64,000 bases of DNA from Hippopus hippopus (Eukaryota; Mollusca; Bivalvia; Cardiida; Cardiidae), in NCBI GenBank assembly GCA_946811185.2, contig OX328112.1, positions 25,015,558 to 25,079,557 of the forward strand, read 5' to 3'. A model generated the notes under the pieces. It saw only the letters and a program-made list of their open reading frames with translations. It searched no databases and was not told the DNA's origin. Below, in pieces: positions 9,312-20,599 of the stretch (position 1 is its first letter; each line of letters starts with the position of its first letter). A program made the translations under genes and the position numbers.

Positions 9312-9835
9312 CCCTTTACCAAACAACAAAATTTTTTAATCCCCGCCGAGCCCCAGTAGCTCAGTCGGTAGCGTGCAGGACTTGAGAACACGGGGTCCAG
9401 GGTTCAATACCTGGCTATGACCCCTGGCTCGGCCAATTTCTTTCCGAGGATTGATGATAGTCACTGCGACAAGATTCATTCCTCTCCCACCGCTGACCAT
9501 TGTTTCGACAATGATTATGTGGGAAAGCAGCCAGTGGCTTGGAAAGAAGATTGTGCGGAGTACTGGTAAAAGACTCCAGGAAAGCATGGATAGATGCACT
9601 GGCCGCCGCGATATAACTGAAATAATGTTGAAAATGGTGTAAAACACCATACAATCAATTTTAATCTCCCCAATTGATAGCATTTGCAGACACCAAATTA
9701 TATGTTGCAAGAATGATGAGATTTGCCTTTGAAAGTTTGGAAAACACTGTGGAAAAAGGAGAATATGCTGTTTACAAGCATTTTCACCTTTTTCCACTAT
9801 GTTTTCAAAAGCATTTTTTTTTCACCATGGATTAA
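9312..9835 (-). mobile_element. TTAA-MITE split by SINE A
   Basis: SINE at 9345-9658. The remaining hairpin has ATGCTGTTTACAAGCAT. Confidence 0.85.
9345..9658 (+). mobile_element. SINE type A, inside a TTAA-MITE
   Basis: Best-preserved head: TAGCTCAGTCGGTAGCGTGC with B box GGTTCAATACC, plus a complete body and a CAATCAATT tail. Target duplication TTTTAATCCCC / TTTTAATCTCCC. Confidence 0.9.
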
Positions 9836-10089
9836 GAGCATTTCCAACTTTATTTCAGCTATATTACTTCAGCTAGTGCACCTTTTTGTGCATTCTTGTA
9901 GTTCAGTTTTCCAGTATGTGCACAACTATCTTTCCAAGAATTTTCCTAGATTAAGGTGTCATGAAAATGATCAGCTGTGAGATAATAACACATTCTATGG
10001 TAATGACTATCTTTCAGCCATGAAAAATAGTTTGGCTCAGCTTGGAACTGAATCCCTGACCCCTGGATTATCAGTCCTGTTTGTTTGTT

Positions 10090-10385
10090 TACACAGTGTT
10101 TAATGCCATTTTCAACATTATTTCAGTTATACCAGGGAGCTTATGCACCTATCCATGCTTTCCTAGACTGATATTTTACCACTACTTTGCACAATATTCT
10201 TCCCAAGTAACCAGCTGCTTGCCCAGGTAACCATCGTCGAAACAATGATCAGCAGTGAGAGAAGAATGAATCATGTTGCATTGACTATCATGAATCCTCA
10301 GAAATTCACTGAGCTACATATTCAAACCAGTGATTTCTAGGTTTTAAGTTCAATATGCTACCCACTGCATTACCCGGCCCAGAGC
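10090..10385 (-). mobile_element. SINE type A, old copy
   Basis: The reverse-complement body is recognisable (GTTTAATGCCATTTTCAACA, CTATCCATGCTTTCC, ATCGTCGAAACAATGATC). The head is decayed (GCTACCCACTGCATTACCCG). Confidence 0.7.
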
Positions 10386-10452
10386 ATTAGAGCTGTCAGG
10401 CTCAGCAAGGTCTAATCTTGTTCACCTCCAGTTATTTTACATTGATTGTTAA

Positions 10453-10670
10453 CCCTTTACCACACAGTCCTGAGTTTTAACAATCCTGAGGATTAAGGCA
10501 ATTGAAAACATTGCAGGAACAGGAGAAAATGCTGGTAATCAGCATTTTCTCCTTTTTCCTATAATGTTTTCTCCCCTTTCAAAGACAAAGTTACTTGATC
10601 CACATTTCATTTGTGGTCTGCAAGTGCTGTAAATTTAGACTCTTCTAAAACTTTGTTGTCTGGTAAAGAA
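10453..10670 (+). mobile_element. TTAA-MITE, full length
   Basis: TTAA at 10449 and 10671. Confidence 0.9.
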
Positions 10671-10829
10671 TTAAACAAGTTGTATGACTTCTAGTAATTA
10701 CTTTCGATGATTGCTCCTGGGAAACCCTATTCAGTATTCAGTTCCAAAGTTTGACCCTGCTCAGCACAAGGTTTGAGCCTGTAAACTCTGAAGTCCAACA
10801 CACCGCCCCTACACTACTGAATACTCTCT

Positions 10830-11240
10830 CTCAGTCTTATGAAGAATTAGTCTTGTCCTTTGAGCCCTTGGCATACTTATAGATCACACAGCCTGGCTGG
10901 ACCAACTTAGATCTACTCTCTATTGCTACACTACAATCTCTCAATCTGATTTAGAGGCAATCTTGTCCTTTGAGTCCTTGGCATACTTATAGATCACACA
11001 GCCTGGCTGGACAATCTTAGATCTACACTGTATCCCTGTACTACTCTCTCTCAGTCTTATCAAGAAACAGTCTTGTCTTTTGAGTCCTTGGCATACTTAT
11101 AGATCACACAGCCTGGCTGGACAATCTTAGATCTACACTCTATCCCTACACTACTCTCTCTCAGTCTTATCAAGAAGTAACGGTAGTCTTGTTCTTTGAG
11201 TCCTTGGCATACTTATAGATCACACAGCCTGGCTTGACAG
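10830..11240. repeat. ~110-bp tandem repeat, 4 copies
   Basis: Units share TTGGCATACTTATAGATCAC, ACAGCCTGGCTGGACAATCT and ACTACTCTCTCTCAGTCTTA, starting near 10849, 10961, 11068 and 11186. Confidence 0.9.
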
Positions 11241-11274
11241 CCAGCAGTCATCTGTTAACTGGGCTGATTATAAC

Positions 11275-11493
11275 CCTTTACCATACAATGCCAACTTTGA
11301 ATGACCTAGAGAAAGAAAGCTTTCGAAAACATTGTGGGAAAAGAAGAAAATGCTGGTAACCAGGATTTTCTTCTTTTCCCACAATGTTTTCTTCCATATC
11401 AAAGACAGAAGTCATCTTTTGAACTGCATTTATTTGGTTGTCTGCAATTGTTTTCAATTTGGTTGGGTCCAAAATTTGTCATTTGGTAAAGAG
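11275..11493 (+). mobile_element. TTAA-MITE, full length
   Basis: Right TTAA 11494; both hairpin arms have the GAAG/CTTC variant. Confidence 0.9.
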
Positions 11494-11509
11494 TTAAAGT
11501 TGACTGATT

Positions 11510-11790
11510 GATGATTGTATAGTGTTTAATGCCATTTTCAACATTATTTCAGTTATATCACAGCAGCCAGTGCACCTATCCATGCTTTCCTGGAGTCTCT
11601 TTTATCAGTACTCTGCACATTATTCTTTCCAAGCCACTGGCCACTTTCCAAAATAACCATCATCGAAACAATGGTCAGTGGTGAGAGAGGAATGATTCTC
11701 TGTTGCAATGACTATCATCAATCCTCGGAAAGAAATTGGCCGAGCTGGACCTCCTGTTCTCAAGTCCTGTATGCTACCGACCGAGCTGTA
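11510..11790 (-). mobile_element. SINE type A, head truncated
   Basis: The body and 3' end are well preserved and the tail faces left (TGATTGATGATTG). The head stops within the A-box region (GCTACCGACCGAGCTG). Confidence 0.8.
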
Positions 11791-11796
11791 AGAGTT

Positions 11797-12005
11797 AAAG
11801 AAAACAGCGAGGTATCATCATAGCACTGTCGCCCTGCATTGTCATTGTTGTTGAAACACTTTCACAATTTCTGATATCCCTGTCATTAGTGAAGATATTG
11901 ACTTCAGTCTGGTGGTAGTTGTTCATTATCAGAAAGGAACATGTACCAGAAGGGCAGGAAACCCTCAGAATATTTTTGACATAATGTCTCTTTCTGGACT
12001 TAGGA
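11797..12005. repeat. interspersed repeat family 7
   Basis: Landmarks TTCTGATATCCCTGTCATTA, TTGTTCATTATCAGAAAGGA and AGAAGGGCAGGAAACCCTCA. Other copies are at 12030, 16595, 33225 and 38150. Confidence 0.65.
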
Positions 12006-12029
12006 GCCATTGCTCTTAATTTTTAGCTT

Positions 12030-12300
12030 GGCTGTTTTTGACGAAAACATTGGGATATTGCCAAAGCCCTGTCACCATCTGCTTGTGCTTCTTTAATGTC
12101 ATTGTGCAAAATCTTTGACATTTTATAATATCTCTGTTATTATTGAAGACAAAACTTGGACAAGTATGAAAATGGGAACCCATAAAGCAAGGGCAGGTAG
12201 CCATTACAGTATTTTTGATACAGTAATGCACCTTTTTTGACTTCGAATTTTCACTGAAAATCAAACAACTGCATCCGAGAGTTGGCACCGGCATGTGGTG
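12030..12300. repeat. interspersed repeat family 7, longest copy
   Basis: From ACGAAAACATTGGGATATTG to AGAGTTGGCACCGGCATGTG; contains GCAAGGGCAGGTAGCCATTA. Not protein coding. Confidence 0.65.
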
Positions 12301-12589
12301 TTCTTGTTGTTGTTGTAAAAGATCCCTTGTGAAAACATTGTGACAAAAAAGAAATTGCTTTTTATGAGCTATATGCTAATATTAGTTTGTCACGGATGCA
12401 TTAATGTAACCTTAATTAATGTTTTTTTTATCCATATTTGCATGAATATTATCATGGATGTTTACATAAAAATCCACTGCAAATCTATTTTAGGAGGTTT
12501 CAAAATAACTTGTTCAGTAATTTGTTGATTGCACTAGTTTAGCCAATGCATTAACTGTTTACCAGGTTTACTTATTTTTTTTTACTTAA

Positions 12590-12985
12590 CCCTTAAAGGC
12601 CCAGTAGAGACCAAAATATTAAAGCAGTTGTCATAATACATTTAAATTTAAATAAACCATTTAAAAGTATAGAAAATAATTGTGAAGATGACAGTCTGTT
12701 ATTTTCAGGTTGAGCCATGTGTTAGTGGCTGGCAGAAAGAAGAATTTTAAAATCAGGCAAAAAGTAAACAAAAGACACAGCTACCTGGCAGGTTTTTACC
12801 TAGTTTCGAAATTAATTTCTTTGTCAGCGACTAACACTGGGACCAACCGTACAATGACAGATTGTCATTTTCACAATAGTTTCCCTACTTTTAAATGGTA
12901 TGATATAAATTTAAATGCATTTAAACACCCGCTTTGTTTACATTTGCCCTTTATTGTTACTTTAAAGTGCCTTTCACAACTATAG
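12590..12985. mobile_element. palindromic MITE family 8
   Basis: Outer inverted motifs CATTTAAATTTAAATAAACC and ATATAAATTTAAATGCATTT, inner GACAGTCTGTTATTTTCA / GACAGATTGTCATTTTCA. A diverged copy is at 50715. Confidence 0.65.
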
Positions 12986-12995
12986 TTGCTTTTGC

Positions 12996-13060
12996 GGCCA
13001 GTGTAGATCAAGATCAGACTGCACAAAATGTGCAGTCTGATCTTTGATCTACACTGTCCG
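12996..13060. repeat. family 2 hairpin, 65 bp
   Basis: GCCAGTGTAGATCAAGATCA pairs with TGATCTTTGATCTACACTG; loop around CACAAAATGTG. Type example of a short perfect-palindrome family. Confidence 0.85.
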
Positions 13061-13171
13061 CTTAGCTAAAACACTATAAACAAAAACAACCATCTAATTA
13101 CAGTTATTTGGGTTTTTATTTCTAGACCAAAATTTAATATGTCTGTTGGGCTTATTCAGTGCTCTATGGGT

Positions 13172-13312
13172 TAATATCCATAATAAAGGCCTTTGCAGGC
13201 ATCAAATTGAATGAACCTGAAATGTTGGAATTTTGTCTTTGAAGAGGTAGATGCACTGTGGAAAAAGGATAAAATGCTTGTTACCAGCATTTTTTCCTTT
13301 TTGTCATTTTCC
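13172..13312 (-). mobile_element. TTAA-MITE, decayed
   Basis: AATGCTTGTTACCAGCATT hairpin core; shares the TTAA at 13313 with the next copy. Confidence 0.65.
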
Positions 13313-13316
13313 TTAA

Positions 13317-13537
13317 ACCTTTATCAGACGACAAAATTTTAGCATTGTCCAAACTGAAAGCATTTGCAGACGACAATTTCAATATGGCTGAAATGGTGAA
13401 AATTTTCTTTGATAGGGTAGAAAACATTGTGGGAAAAGGAGAAAATGCTGGTTACCAGCATTTTCTCCTTTTCCTACAATGTTTTCAAATAGCTTCTTTT
13501 CCAGGGTCGTTTAAAGTCGTAATTGTGTGGTAAAGGG
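13317..13537 (-). mobile_element. TTAA-MITE, full length
   Basis: TTAA at 13313 and 13538. Confidence 0.92.
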
Positions 13538-13564
13538 TTAAACATTTTTGAAAGCCTCAGGGTA

Positions 13565-13720
13565 ATTATAACACAGAATTGTTTTTCCAAGTTTTCCCAA
13601 ATTTTAACAACTCTTATGAAAAGGGCTTTTGAAAACTTACGGGAAAAGCAGATAATGTTTGTACATGCAATTCCTCCTTTTACCTCAATGTTTTTCTACA
13701 ATGTTTTTTTGAAAGACCAG
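13565..13720 (+). mobile_element. TTAA-MITE, decayed
   Basis: AAGGGCTTTTGAAAACTTAC and a mispaired hairpin. Confidence 0.5.
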
Positions 13721-14011
13721 AAAAAATCCCCTGGCAGGATGTAGCAAAGTAACATGTCTTTCAGCTATTTGATGATGGTTCTTTGTAATGTAAAAAGAAA
13801 TTGATCCGTCTATTTCTGTGTTGTTGTTGAAAATATTCTGACCAAGCTTACGTCATCTGTTGACATTTTAGGGTTTTTTTTGGTTTACATTTTTAGAAAT
13901 ACTGCATGCAGTGAAAACGTGAAAAAGAATTTCTCATGAAATTATTGACGTCATTCATTATAATTAAAATAATTACAATTATGTCTTTCTATGATGCATA
14001 TATTCAAGCTA

Positions 14012-14205
14012 AACCCATTACCAAATTATCCGGAATTTTATTGACCTTGAGAAATAAGGCGTTTGAAAACATTGGGAGAAAATGCTGGTAACAAGCATTT
14101 TCTCTTTTTCCCACAATGTTTTCTGCCCCTTTTAGCAAAGTTTGATTTGTCATCTGCAAAAACTTTCAAAATGGATGAGCCCAAGATTTGTTGTATAATG
14201 AAGAA
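14012..14205 (+). mobile_element. TTAA-MITE, left arm shortened
   Basis: GGGAAAAGG is missing from the left hairpin arm; TTAA 14206. Confidence 0.85.
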
Positions 14206-14245
14206 TTAAGTCCTAGGCATCTGAGCTTTACTCAAAGCACTTTTG

Positions 14246-14392
14246 AGGACAGTGTAGTTCAAGATTAGACTGCAAGAAATGTTCAGTCTGTAGTGAGATT
14301 TTTCTGCCAAAATGAAATAAGGAATCAAAATTCTGTGTTTTTACTGTTGGTTGAAAATTTTGTGCAGCCTGATCTTGATCCACACTGTCCAC
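14246..14392. repeat. family 2 hairpin with enlarged loop
   Basis: GGACAGTGTAGTTCAAGATT at the left and TGATCTTGATCCACACTGTC at the right; about 80 bp of extra sequence in the loop. Confidence 0.65.
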
Positions 14393-14422
14393 AACAGGAT
14401 CTAAAAGTGTGACTTTGTATAT

Positions 14423-14690
14423 GAGCTCTGCTCTGGCAAAAGAGGGCTTAATGCATCTCCGTGTGCATTATACCAAGCAAGCCATCATATAGTTATGGAT
14501 CCATAATAGCGACTTTCTCTAACAACTGACTGAATCATAAGGTAGACTGGTCCTTGGTCATACAGAAAATTGACCAATAGCGGAGAGTTTTGGCCTAGGT
14601 CAGCCTGCGCGGACTGCGCAGGCTGACCTGGGTCGATACTTTTCGCAGGTGCATTTAGCCCCCTTTTCACAGAGCATGGCTCATATGTAT
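14423..14690. mobile_element. MITE family 3 (GAGCCATGCTCTGTGAAAAG ends)
   Basis: CTGCTCTGGCAAAAGAGGGC and, at the right, CCCCCTTTTCACAGAGCATG form inverted ends of about 37 bp. Internal palindrome GTCAGCCTGCGCGGACTGCG. Confidence 0.85.
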
Positions 14691-14838
14691 ATTGCATTTG
14701 CAAGGTGTAAATGTCATTTTACTGCAGCTCTATAGCGTGACTTGCGTGAAAACATATAAAAGAACTAAAAGACGCATGCAGGATCGTTTTTCTACAGATT
14801 TGTTGACATGAAACTGAGGAATTAACCCTTTGACCTTT

Positions 14839-14930
14839 TTAACTCCTTACCAGACCATAATATTCTAGACTTGTCCTAGTTGAGAGGATTTTGCGGAGGA
14901 CATAATTATTGAATGTAACTCTAAGGACGA
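14839..14930 (-). mobile_element. TTAA-MITE left fragment
   Basis: AACTCCTTACCAGACCATAA to GGAGGACATAATTATTG. Confidence 0.6.
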
Positions 14931-14944
14931 GATATGGCTGTTAG

Positions 14945-15158
14945 CCCTAAACCAAACAATAAAATTTTGGACTGGACTAATTTGAAAGTATTTGCAGATG
15001 ACAATTTAAATATGTCTCAAATGATGAAACATACAAAGGGTAGAAAACATTGTGGGAAAAAGAGAAAAATGCTTATTACCAGCATTTTCTCCTTTTACAA
15101 TGTTTTCAAAAGCTTTTGTTATCAGGGTAGTTAAAACATGGAATGGTCTGGTAAAGCA
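14945..15158 (-). mobile_element. TTAA-MITE, full length
   Basis: Right TTAA 15159; the right hairpin arm has lost TTCCC. Confidence 0.88.
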
Positions 15159-15162
15159 TTAA

Positions 15163-15292
15163 GAGGGGAGAAAATAACGTCGGGGAAACAGGAAAATGCA
15201 GGTCAGCAGCATTTTCTCCATTAACCACATTATTTTTTAGAAATGCTCTTTCTTCAATTCAATGAAACACAGCATTGTTTGGTAAAAGGTAG
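15163..15292 (-). mobile_element. TTAA-MITE, left part missing
   Basis: Hairpin with the altered centre GCAGGTCAGCAGC. Confidence 0.6.
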
Positions 15293-15437
15293 AGAAAAAA
15301 AGATAGATGGGGGATCATTTTTCCTATGATTTGTTGACATGAAACTTGGGAATCAACCCCTAGACCATTTAGCCCTTTATCAAACAGTCCAGAGTTTTAA
15401 TTCTTTCAATACTATAGACAACAGAAAAAGCTGTTGT

Positions 15438-15502
15438 GGACAGTGTTAATCAAGATCAGACTGCACCTTCTGTGCAGTCTGATCTCTGATCTACACTGTC
15501 CA
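15438..15502. repeat. family 2 hairpin
   Basis: GGACAGTGTTAATCAAGATC with its complement ending CTACACTGTCC. Confidence 0.85.
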
Positions 15503-15559
15503 CTACTTTATTCTAGAAAAAAACCAAAGTGGTTCTCCATCTTGCAGCCAAGGTGTATT

Positions 15560-15725
15560 AGTGGCCTTTGAAAAATCTCTGACTTATTTATTTAGTAGTG
15601 AAAGAATTAATGACTGAAGAAGAAGGCTTCTTTTAAGATATTGTTGGAAAAGGAGCTGAGCATTTTCTTCTTTTTCCACTATGTTTTCTACTGTATCATA
15701 GACAAATACCATGATTTTAGTCATC
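15560..15725 (+). mobile_element. TTAA-MITE, decayed
   Basis: The left arm lost its loop side (GGAGCTGAGCATTTTC). Confidence 0.6.
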
Positions 15726-15730
15726 TTGAA

Positions 15731-15925
15731 TTCTTTACCAAAGGACAGAATTTTGGACTGGACCAAATTTAAAGCATTTGCAGACACAATTAAAATGTTG
15801 TTTAAATGGTGATTTCTCCCTTTGATAGGGTTGAAAATCATCACCAGCATTTTCTTCCTTTCCCGCAATGCTTTCATAAGTCTAATCTATCAGGGTTAAT
15901 AAAACTAGGGATTGTGTGGTAATGG
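15731..15925 (-). mobile_element. TTAA-MITE, left hairpin arm deleted
   Basis: ATTCTTTACCAAAGGACAGA end intact; only one hairpin arm remains (ACCAGCATTTTCTTCC). Confidence 0.75.
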
Positions 15926-15995
15926 GTGAATTTGCTGTCTGCTAATGGTTTCAACATGGTCAAGTCTTAAATTCTGTTGTCCTATATAGAGTTAA

Positions 15996-16204
15996 GCCTT
16001 TACCACACAATCCAAGTTTTAACCAACCTGGGAAAGATAGCTTTAGAAAACATAGTGAGAAAAGGCAAAATACTGGTAACCAGCATTTCCCCTTTCCTCA
16101 AAATGTTTTCTACCCTTCTACAGACAAAATTTAATGTCATCATTTTGGCCACATTTGAACTGACATCTGCAGATACTGTCAGTTGTAATGTGTTTGGTAA
16201 AGAG
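15996..16204 (+). mobile_element. TTAA-MITE, full length
   Basis: TTAA 15992 and 16205. Confidence 0.9.
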
Positions 16205-16208
16205 TTAA

Positions 16209-16429
16209 CTCTGTACCAGACGACAAAATTTTAGACTGTTCCAAATTGAAAGCCTTAGCAGACGACAAAATTAAAGTAACTCAAAAATTTAAATTTGTTT
16301 TGGGAAGGGTAGAAAACATTGTGGGAAAAGGAGAAAATGCTGGTTACCAGCATTTTCTCCTTTTCCCACAGTGTTTTCAAAAGGCTTCTTTCACAAAGTC
16401 ATGAAAACCAGGGATTGTTTGGTAAAGAG
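16209..16429 (-). mobile_element. TTAA-MITE, shares TTAA 16205-16208
   Basis: Inverted relative to its left neighbour; hairpin perfect but for one base. Confidence 0.92.
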
Positions 16430-16594
16430 TTAAAACAACTTTTGTTGCCTTTATGCACAGTTAAGATGGAAGATCAGACTGTACAGAGCTACAATGTCTG
16501 GTCGTTTCTAGCGAAAGAAAAAATTAGCATTGAAACTTCAATATGTACGATACTTTTTCCAGGTTTTAAAATTGTCCATTTGATAAGCTCGCCT

Positions 16595-17075
16595 GTTCCT
16601 GAAGAAAACATTCAGATATTGTCACAGCCCTGTTGTCATCTGTGTTGTTGTCACGCAGAAACTGTTACATTTTCTGATATATCGGTTATTATTGAAAATA
16701 TTTACTTTAACTCTGTACTGCATGATGTAAACTTTTAGTGACTTTGAGAGAGAGACTTTGAAAAACATTTCGGGAAAAGGAGAAAATTCTGGTAACCAGC
16801 ATTTTCTCCTTTTCCCACAATGTTTTCTACCGTATCAAAGACAGGAAACAACATTTGAGCTACACTTATTATATGATCTGCAAATGCTTTCAATTTAGAA
16901 AAGTCTCAGATTTTGTCGTTTGGTAAAGGGTTAAATTTTGACAAGTTTGTTTAGTATCAGGAAGGAAACCTACACTAGAAGGGAAGATAACCCTCAGAAT
17001 ATTTCTGACAGAGTTGTGCCCCTTTTTCCACTTGGAATTTACTGAAAACAGCATCTGGAGTCAAATTTTGATACT
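16595..17075. repeat. interspersed repeat family 7, split by a TTAA-MITE
   Basis: The left part runs to about 16735 (TATATCGGTTATTATTGAAA); the right part resumes at 16935 (AGAAGGGAAGATAACCCTCA). Confidence 0.6.
16736..16930 (+). mobile_element. TTAA-MITE inside family 7 repeat
   Basis: Left terminus missing, right TTAA 16931; family 7 sequence on both sides. Confidence 0.8.
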
Positions 17076-17139
17076 CAGCATTGCATTTAGTCTGATCTTG
17101 ATCAACAGTGGTGAGAGAGATTTTTCTCAAAAAAGGCCT

Positions 17140-17345
17140 CAATTCTGTACCAACTGACAAAAAAGGAGACTTGTCAAAATTGGAAGTATTTGCAGACAAT
17201 AATTTAAGCATGACTCAAATGATGGAACATGTCTTTTATCAGGGTAGAAAACATTGTGAGAAAAGGAGAAAATGCTGGTTACCAGCATTTTCTCCTTTTC
17301 CCACAATGTTTTCAAAATGCTTCTTCCTAGGGATTGTTTTATTAA
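17140..17345 (-). mobile_element. TTAA-MITE
   Basis: Hairpin perfect apart from one base; right end shortened. Confidence 0.85.
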
Positions 17346-17464
17346 AGGTTAAAATTACAATACTTGTTTTTTTCTTTCTTTATGGACTAAAATTGTTCAT
17401 TAATTTGTCTTTCACTCTGTTGGTTACATTTAGATTGCTAGAAAAATGAAATGGGCTGTAGAAT

Positions 17465-17650
17465 TTACTTCTCTACCAGACAACAATATCTTAGGCTTGT
17501 CCCATTTGAAAGCATGCGCAGACAACAAATAAAACTTTGCTCAAATAAGGGGTTTACCTATGGCAGGTTATAAAACATTGTGATAAATGGAGAAAATGCT
17601 GGATACCAGCAGTATATGTTTTTCCTTTACTATTTTCAAAAGCATTCTAG
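17465..17650 (-). mobile_element. TTAA-MITE, decayed
   Basis: Right hairpin arm replaced by AGCAGTATATG. Confidence 0.6.
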
Positions 17651-17656
17651 AGGTTG

Positions 17657-18196
17657 TTTACCATTTCCCTCACATTCCCATATTTTAACAACCTGGCAGA
17701 AAAAGTCTTTCGAATACATCGTGGGAAAAGAAGAAAATGCTGGTAACCAGCATTTTATCCTTTTCCCGCAATTTTTTCTACCCTATCAAAGACAAGTTGA
17801 AGTACATTTTGAATTGTGGTCTGTAAATGCTTTGCATTTGGACAAGTCTACACTTATGTTGTTTAGGTTGATTGTTTGGTGTTTAACGCCGTTTTCAACA
17901 TTATTTCAGTTATATATCGCGGCGGCCAGTGCACTTATCCATGCTTTCCTGGAGTCTCTTTTACCAGTACTTCGCACAATTTTTCCTTCCAAGCCACTGG
18001 CTGCTTTCCAACATAACCAATTGTCGAAACAATGATCAGCGGTGGGAGAGGAATGAATCCTGTCGCAATGACTATCATCAGTCCTCGGAAGGAAATTGGC
18101 CGAGCCGGGGATCGAACCCATGACCCCCTGTTCTCAAGTCCTGCACGCTACCGACTGAGCTACCGGGGCTCGGCTTATGTTGTTTAGGAAAGAGTA
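17657..18196 (+). mobile_element. TTAA-MITE split by SINE A
   Basis: SINE at 17868-18174 in the right arm. Confidence 0.88.
17868..18174 (-). mobile_element. SINE type A, full length, inside a TTAA-MITE
   Basis: Complete head (GAGCCGGGGATCGAACCCAT holds the B-box complement; CTACCGACTGAGCTACC the A-box complement) and body. A 14-15-bp target duplication TTATGTTGTTTAGG lies at 17854-17867 and 18175-18188. Confidence 0.92.
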
Positions 18197-18239
18197 AAAC
18201 ATTAGAGGATTTATGACTACAAACTTAGACTCACTACTA

Positions 18240-18315
18240 GTCAAACTTTTCCCACAATGTTTTCAGAGGCCTTCTTCCTCTAGATTACTACAGCACAGGA
18301 TTCTTTGGTACAGGG
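18240..18315 (-). mobile_element. TTAA-MITE right fragment
   Basis: TTTTCCCACAATGTTTTCAG to the TTAA at 18316. Confidence 0.65.
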
Positions 18316-18319
18316 TTAA

Positions 18320-18500
18320 TCCTTTACCAAACAATCATGGCTTTCAAAAACTCTCAGGAAGAGGCCTTTTGAAAGCATTGTGGGTAAAGGAGAAAATGCT
18401 GGTAACCAGCATTTCCTACTTTTCCCACAATGTTTTCTTCCCTTTCATACACAGTTATCAACCTCTGTGCCACATACAAATTGTTCGTTTTGATAAAGGG
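18320..18500 (+). mobile_element. TTAA-MITE
   Basis: TTAA 18316 and 18501, both shared with neighbours. Confidence 0.88.
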
Positions 18501-18504
18501 TTAA

Positions 18505-18919
18505 CTCTTTACCTCACGATAGAAATTAAGACATGTCCAAACTGAAAGCATTTGCATGTGAGGATATAAAAGTGGTTTAAAAGATGAAATTTGTCTTTGA
18601 AATGGTAGAAAACATTATGGGAAAAGGAGAAAATGCTGGTAACCAGCATTTTCTCCTTTTCCCACAATGTTTTCACGTGGCCTCTTTTTCAGTCGTTAAA
18701 AGTCGACATTGTGTGGTAAAGGCAGAGTTCCAGATAGAGGGAGTGATTCTGATTTTAAAATTAAAAATATTAATTATTCTGCACCAAACCCTATGTCATG
18801 GGTACTCTTTAGAATCATCTCAAGGAGATGATTTTAATGAGTACCCACAACATAGGGTTTGAAAGAGAAATAATGGATTTAGAATGCCTTCACTCCCTCT
18901 TATCTGGAGCTCTGAAAGG
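18505..18919 (-). mobile_element. TTAA-MITE split by family 4
   Basis: Family 4 sits 10 bp from the right end. Confidence 0.85.
18724..18915. mobile_element. MITE family 4 (CAGAGCTCCAGATA ends) splitting a TTAA-MITE
   Basis: CAGAGTTCCAGATAGAGGGA pairs with TCCCTCTTATCTGGAGCTCTG-like sequence. A central palindrome is GAATCATCTCAAGGAGATGATT. Flanked by a short AAAGG duplication. Confidence 0.8.
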
Positions 18920-19147
18920 GTTAATAGATTTATGTAGGGAAATGCCAATCCATTTGAGCGAAGTGTACAGAATGTCAGGAAGGACAGAAATACCGATAAA
19001 ACCTGGCTCCGTGAATGAGCGAGGACATAGGCTTCTCTGATTACTGACTAATTAAAGTGAAAAGCCGCTTTTCTTCATTACTTTGTACTCACGGACTAGT
19101 GATGTTATTTCAATCACTTTACCTCATGGATTTTTTTGTTGGGTCTT

Positions 19148-19475
19148 CCTTGACCCATTTCCAAACAATCCAGGATTTGATGGCCTTTAAGTGGCTTTTG
19201 AAAGCATTGTAAGAAAAAGGAGAAAATGTTGGTATTAGCAATTTCTCCTCTTTCTCAAAATGCTTTTTACCCGTTTAAAGACAAACACAGTCATTTGAAC
19301 CAGTTACCAGCATTGTGGGAAAAAGGAGAAAATGCTGGTAACCAGCATTTTCTCCTATTTCCCAAAATGCTTCTACCCATTCAAGACAAATCGCATCATT
19401 TGAGACACGTTTGATTTGTTATCAGTCTGCAAAATGCTTTCAATGTAGACCAGTTAAAAATCTTGGTATCTGTAA
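19148..19475 (+). mobile_element. TTAA-MITE with duplicated hairpin region
   Basis: Two successive hairpins (19205-19265, 19305-19375) each followed by an AAAGACAAA/CAAGACAAA block. Confidence 0.8.
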
Positions 19476-19476
19476 A

Positions 19477-19690
19477 CAATTTTCCAAATGACAAGTTTCA
19501 GACACGTCCCAAATTCAAAACTTTTGCAGACCACAAATTCCAAATTGGTACAAATGAGCTCAAGCTCTTTGAAAAGGTAGAAAACATTTATGGGGAAAGC
19601 TTTTTAGCATTTTTTTCCTTTTCCCTTAATGTTTTTAAAAGCTTTCTCCCTCAGGGTTGTTAAAACTAGGGATTGTTTGGTTTTGGGTTT
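19477..19690 (-). mobile_element. TTAA-MITE, left hairpin arm eroded
   Basis: GGGGAAAGCTTTTTAGCATT centre. Confidence 0.75.
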
Positions 19691-19942
19691 AACCTTGTTC
19701 TGTTTTGAGAGGCATTGTACGATGTGGTGTGGCTGGGCTGCAAAGAAATAAAACTATAAGCTTGATTAGTTATGTATTGAAACCAAAGCTTTTGGTGCCG
19801 AGAACAATATTATTTTTTGATTGATGTTTTCTCATGTGTACTCACAACATAGGTTGTTGAAATTAGTGAGTGCTTTTAGGTTATCTAGGTCAAAATAAAA
19901 CTAGATCTTTGAGATGAAGGAACACTAGAGTAGCTTTTGTTT

Positions 19943-20005
19943 ACAGTGTATATCGAGATCAGATTGCCAAAGATGTGCCATCTAATCTTGGCTCTACTCT
20001 TTCCA
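19943..20005. repeat. family 2 hairpin, diverged
   Basis: ACAGTGTATATCGAGATCAG ... ATCTAATCTTGGCTCTACTC. Confidence 0.55.
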
Positions 20006-20032
20006 TTATTTTGTGGTCTGATCTTGGCTTAA

Positions 20033-20255
20033 CTCTTTACCAAATTATAAAATTTTAGACACATTCAAATTGAAAGCATCAAAATTTACTGAAGACAAAT
20101 ATAATTCTGCTCCAGTGATTGGATTTGGCTCTTAAAGGATAGAAAGGATTGTGGGAAAAGGAGAAAATGCTGGATACCAGCATTTTCTCCTCTGCCCACA
20201 ATGCTTTCATAAAGCCTTGGGTCATTTAAACTTGGGATCACTGTGTAGTAAGGAA
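20033..20255 (-). mobile_element. TTAA-MITE, full length
   Basis: TTAA 20029 and 20256. Confidence 0.88.
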
Positions 20256-20372
20256 TTAATACTGTGGAATATATTGTAAGAAATTTTAACCCTAACTGAC
20301 TTTAAATTGCTATAACTGTGTCAGTGCTGATTGAAAAATGTCCTTTTATATTTACCACACAATCTGGATTAA

Positions 20373-20597
20373 CCCTTCACCGAGCAACTCGGTGTTTCAG
20401 CCAGCTCAGCAAGATGGCTTTCGAATAGGTAGTGGTAAAAGGAGATATTACAGGTAGCCTGTAATTTCTTCTACCATATCTCTACAATATTTTCTATCCT
20501 ATCAAAGACGAAAAGCTTGATTTGAGCATCATTTAAATTTGAAGTCTGATGATTTCAATCAAAAGGAAGTAAAAAAATTCTGTTGTCTGCTAGAGTA
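20373..20597 (+). mobile_element. TTAA-MITE, very diverged but still hairpin-forming
   Basis: The centre is ATTACAGGTAGCCTGTAAT, both arms changed together. Confidence 0.7.
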
Positions 20598-20599
20598 GA

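Noticed and set aside
9345..9440. tRNA-like sequence with A and B boxes
   Set aside because: It is the head of a SINE, recurs in several decayed forms and lacks a closing acceptor stem, so it is not a tRNA gene.
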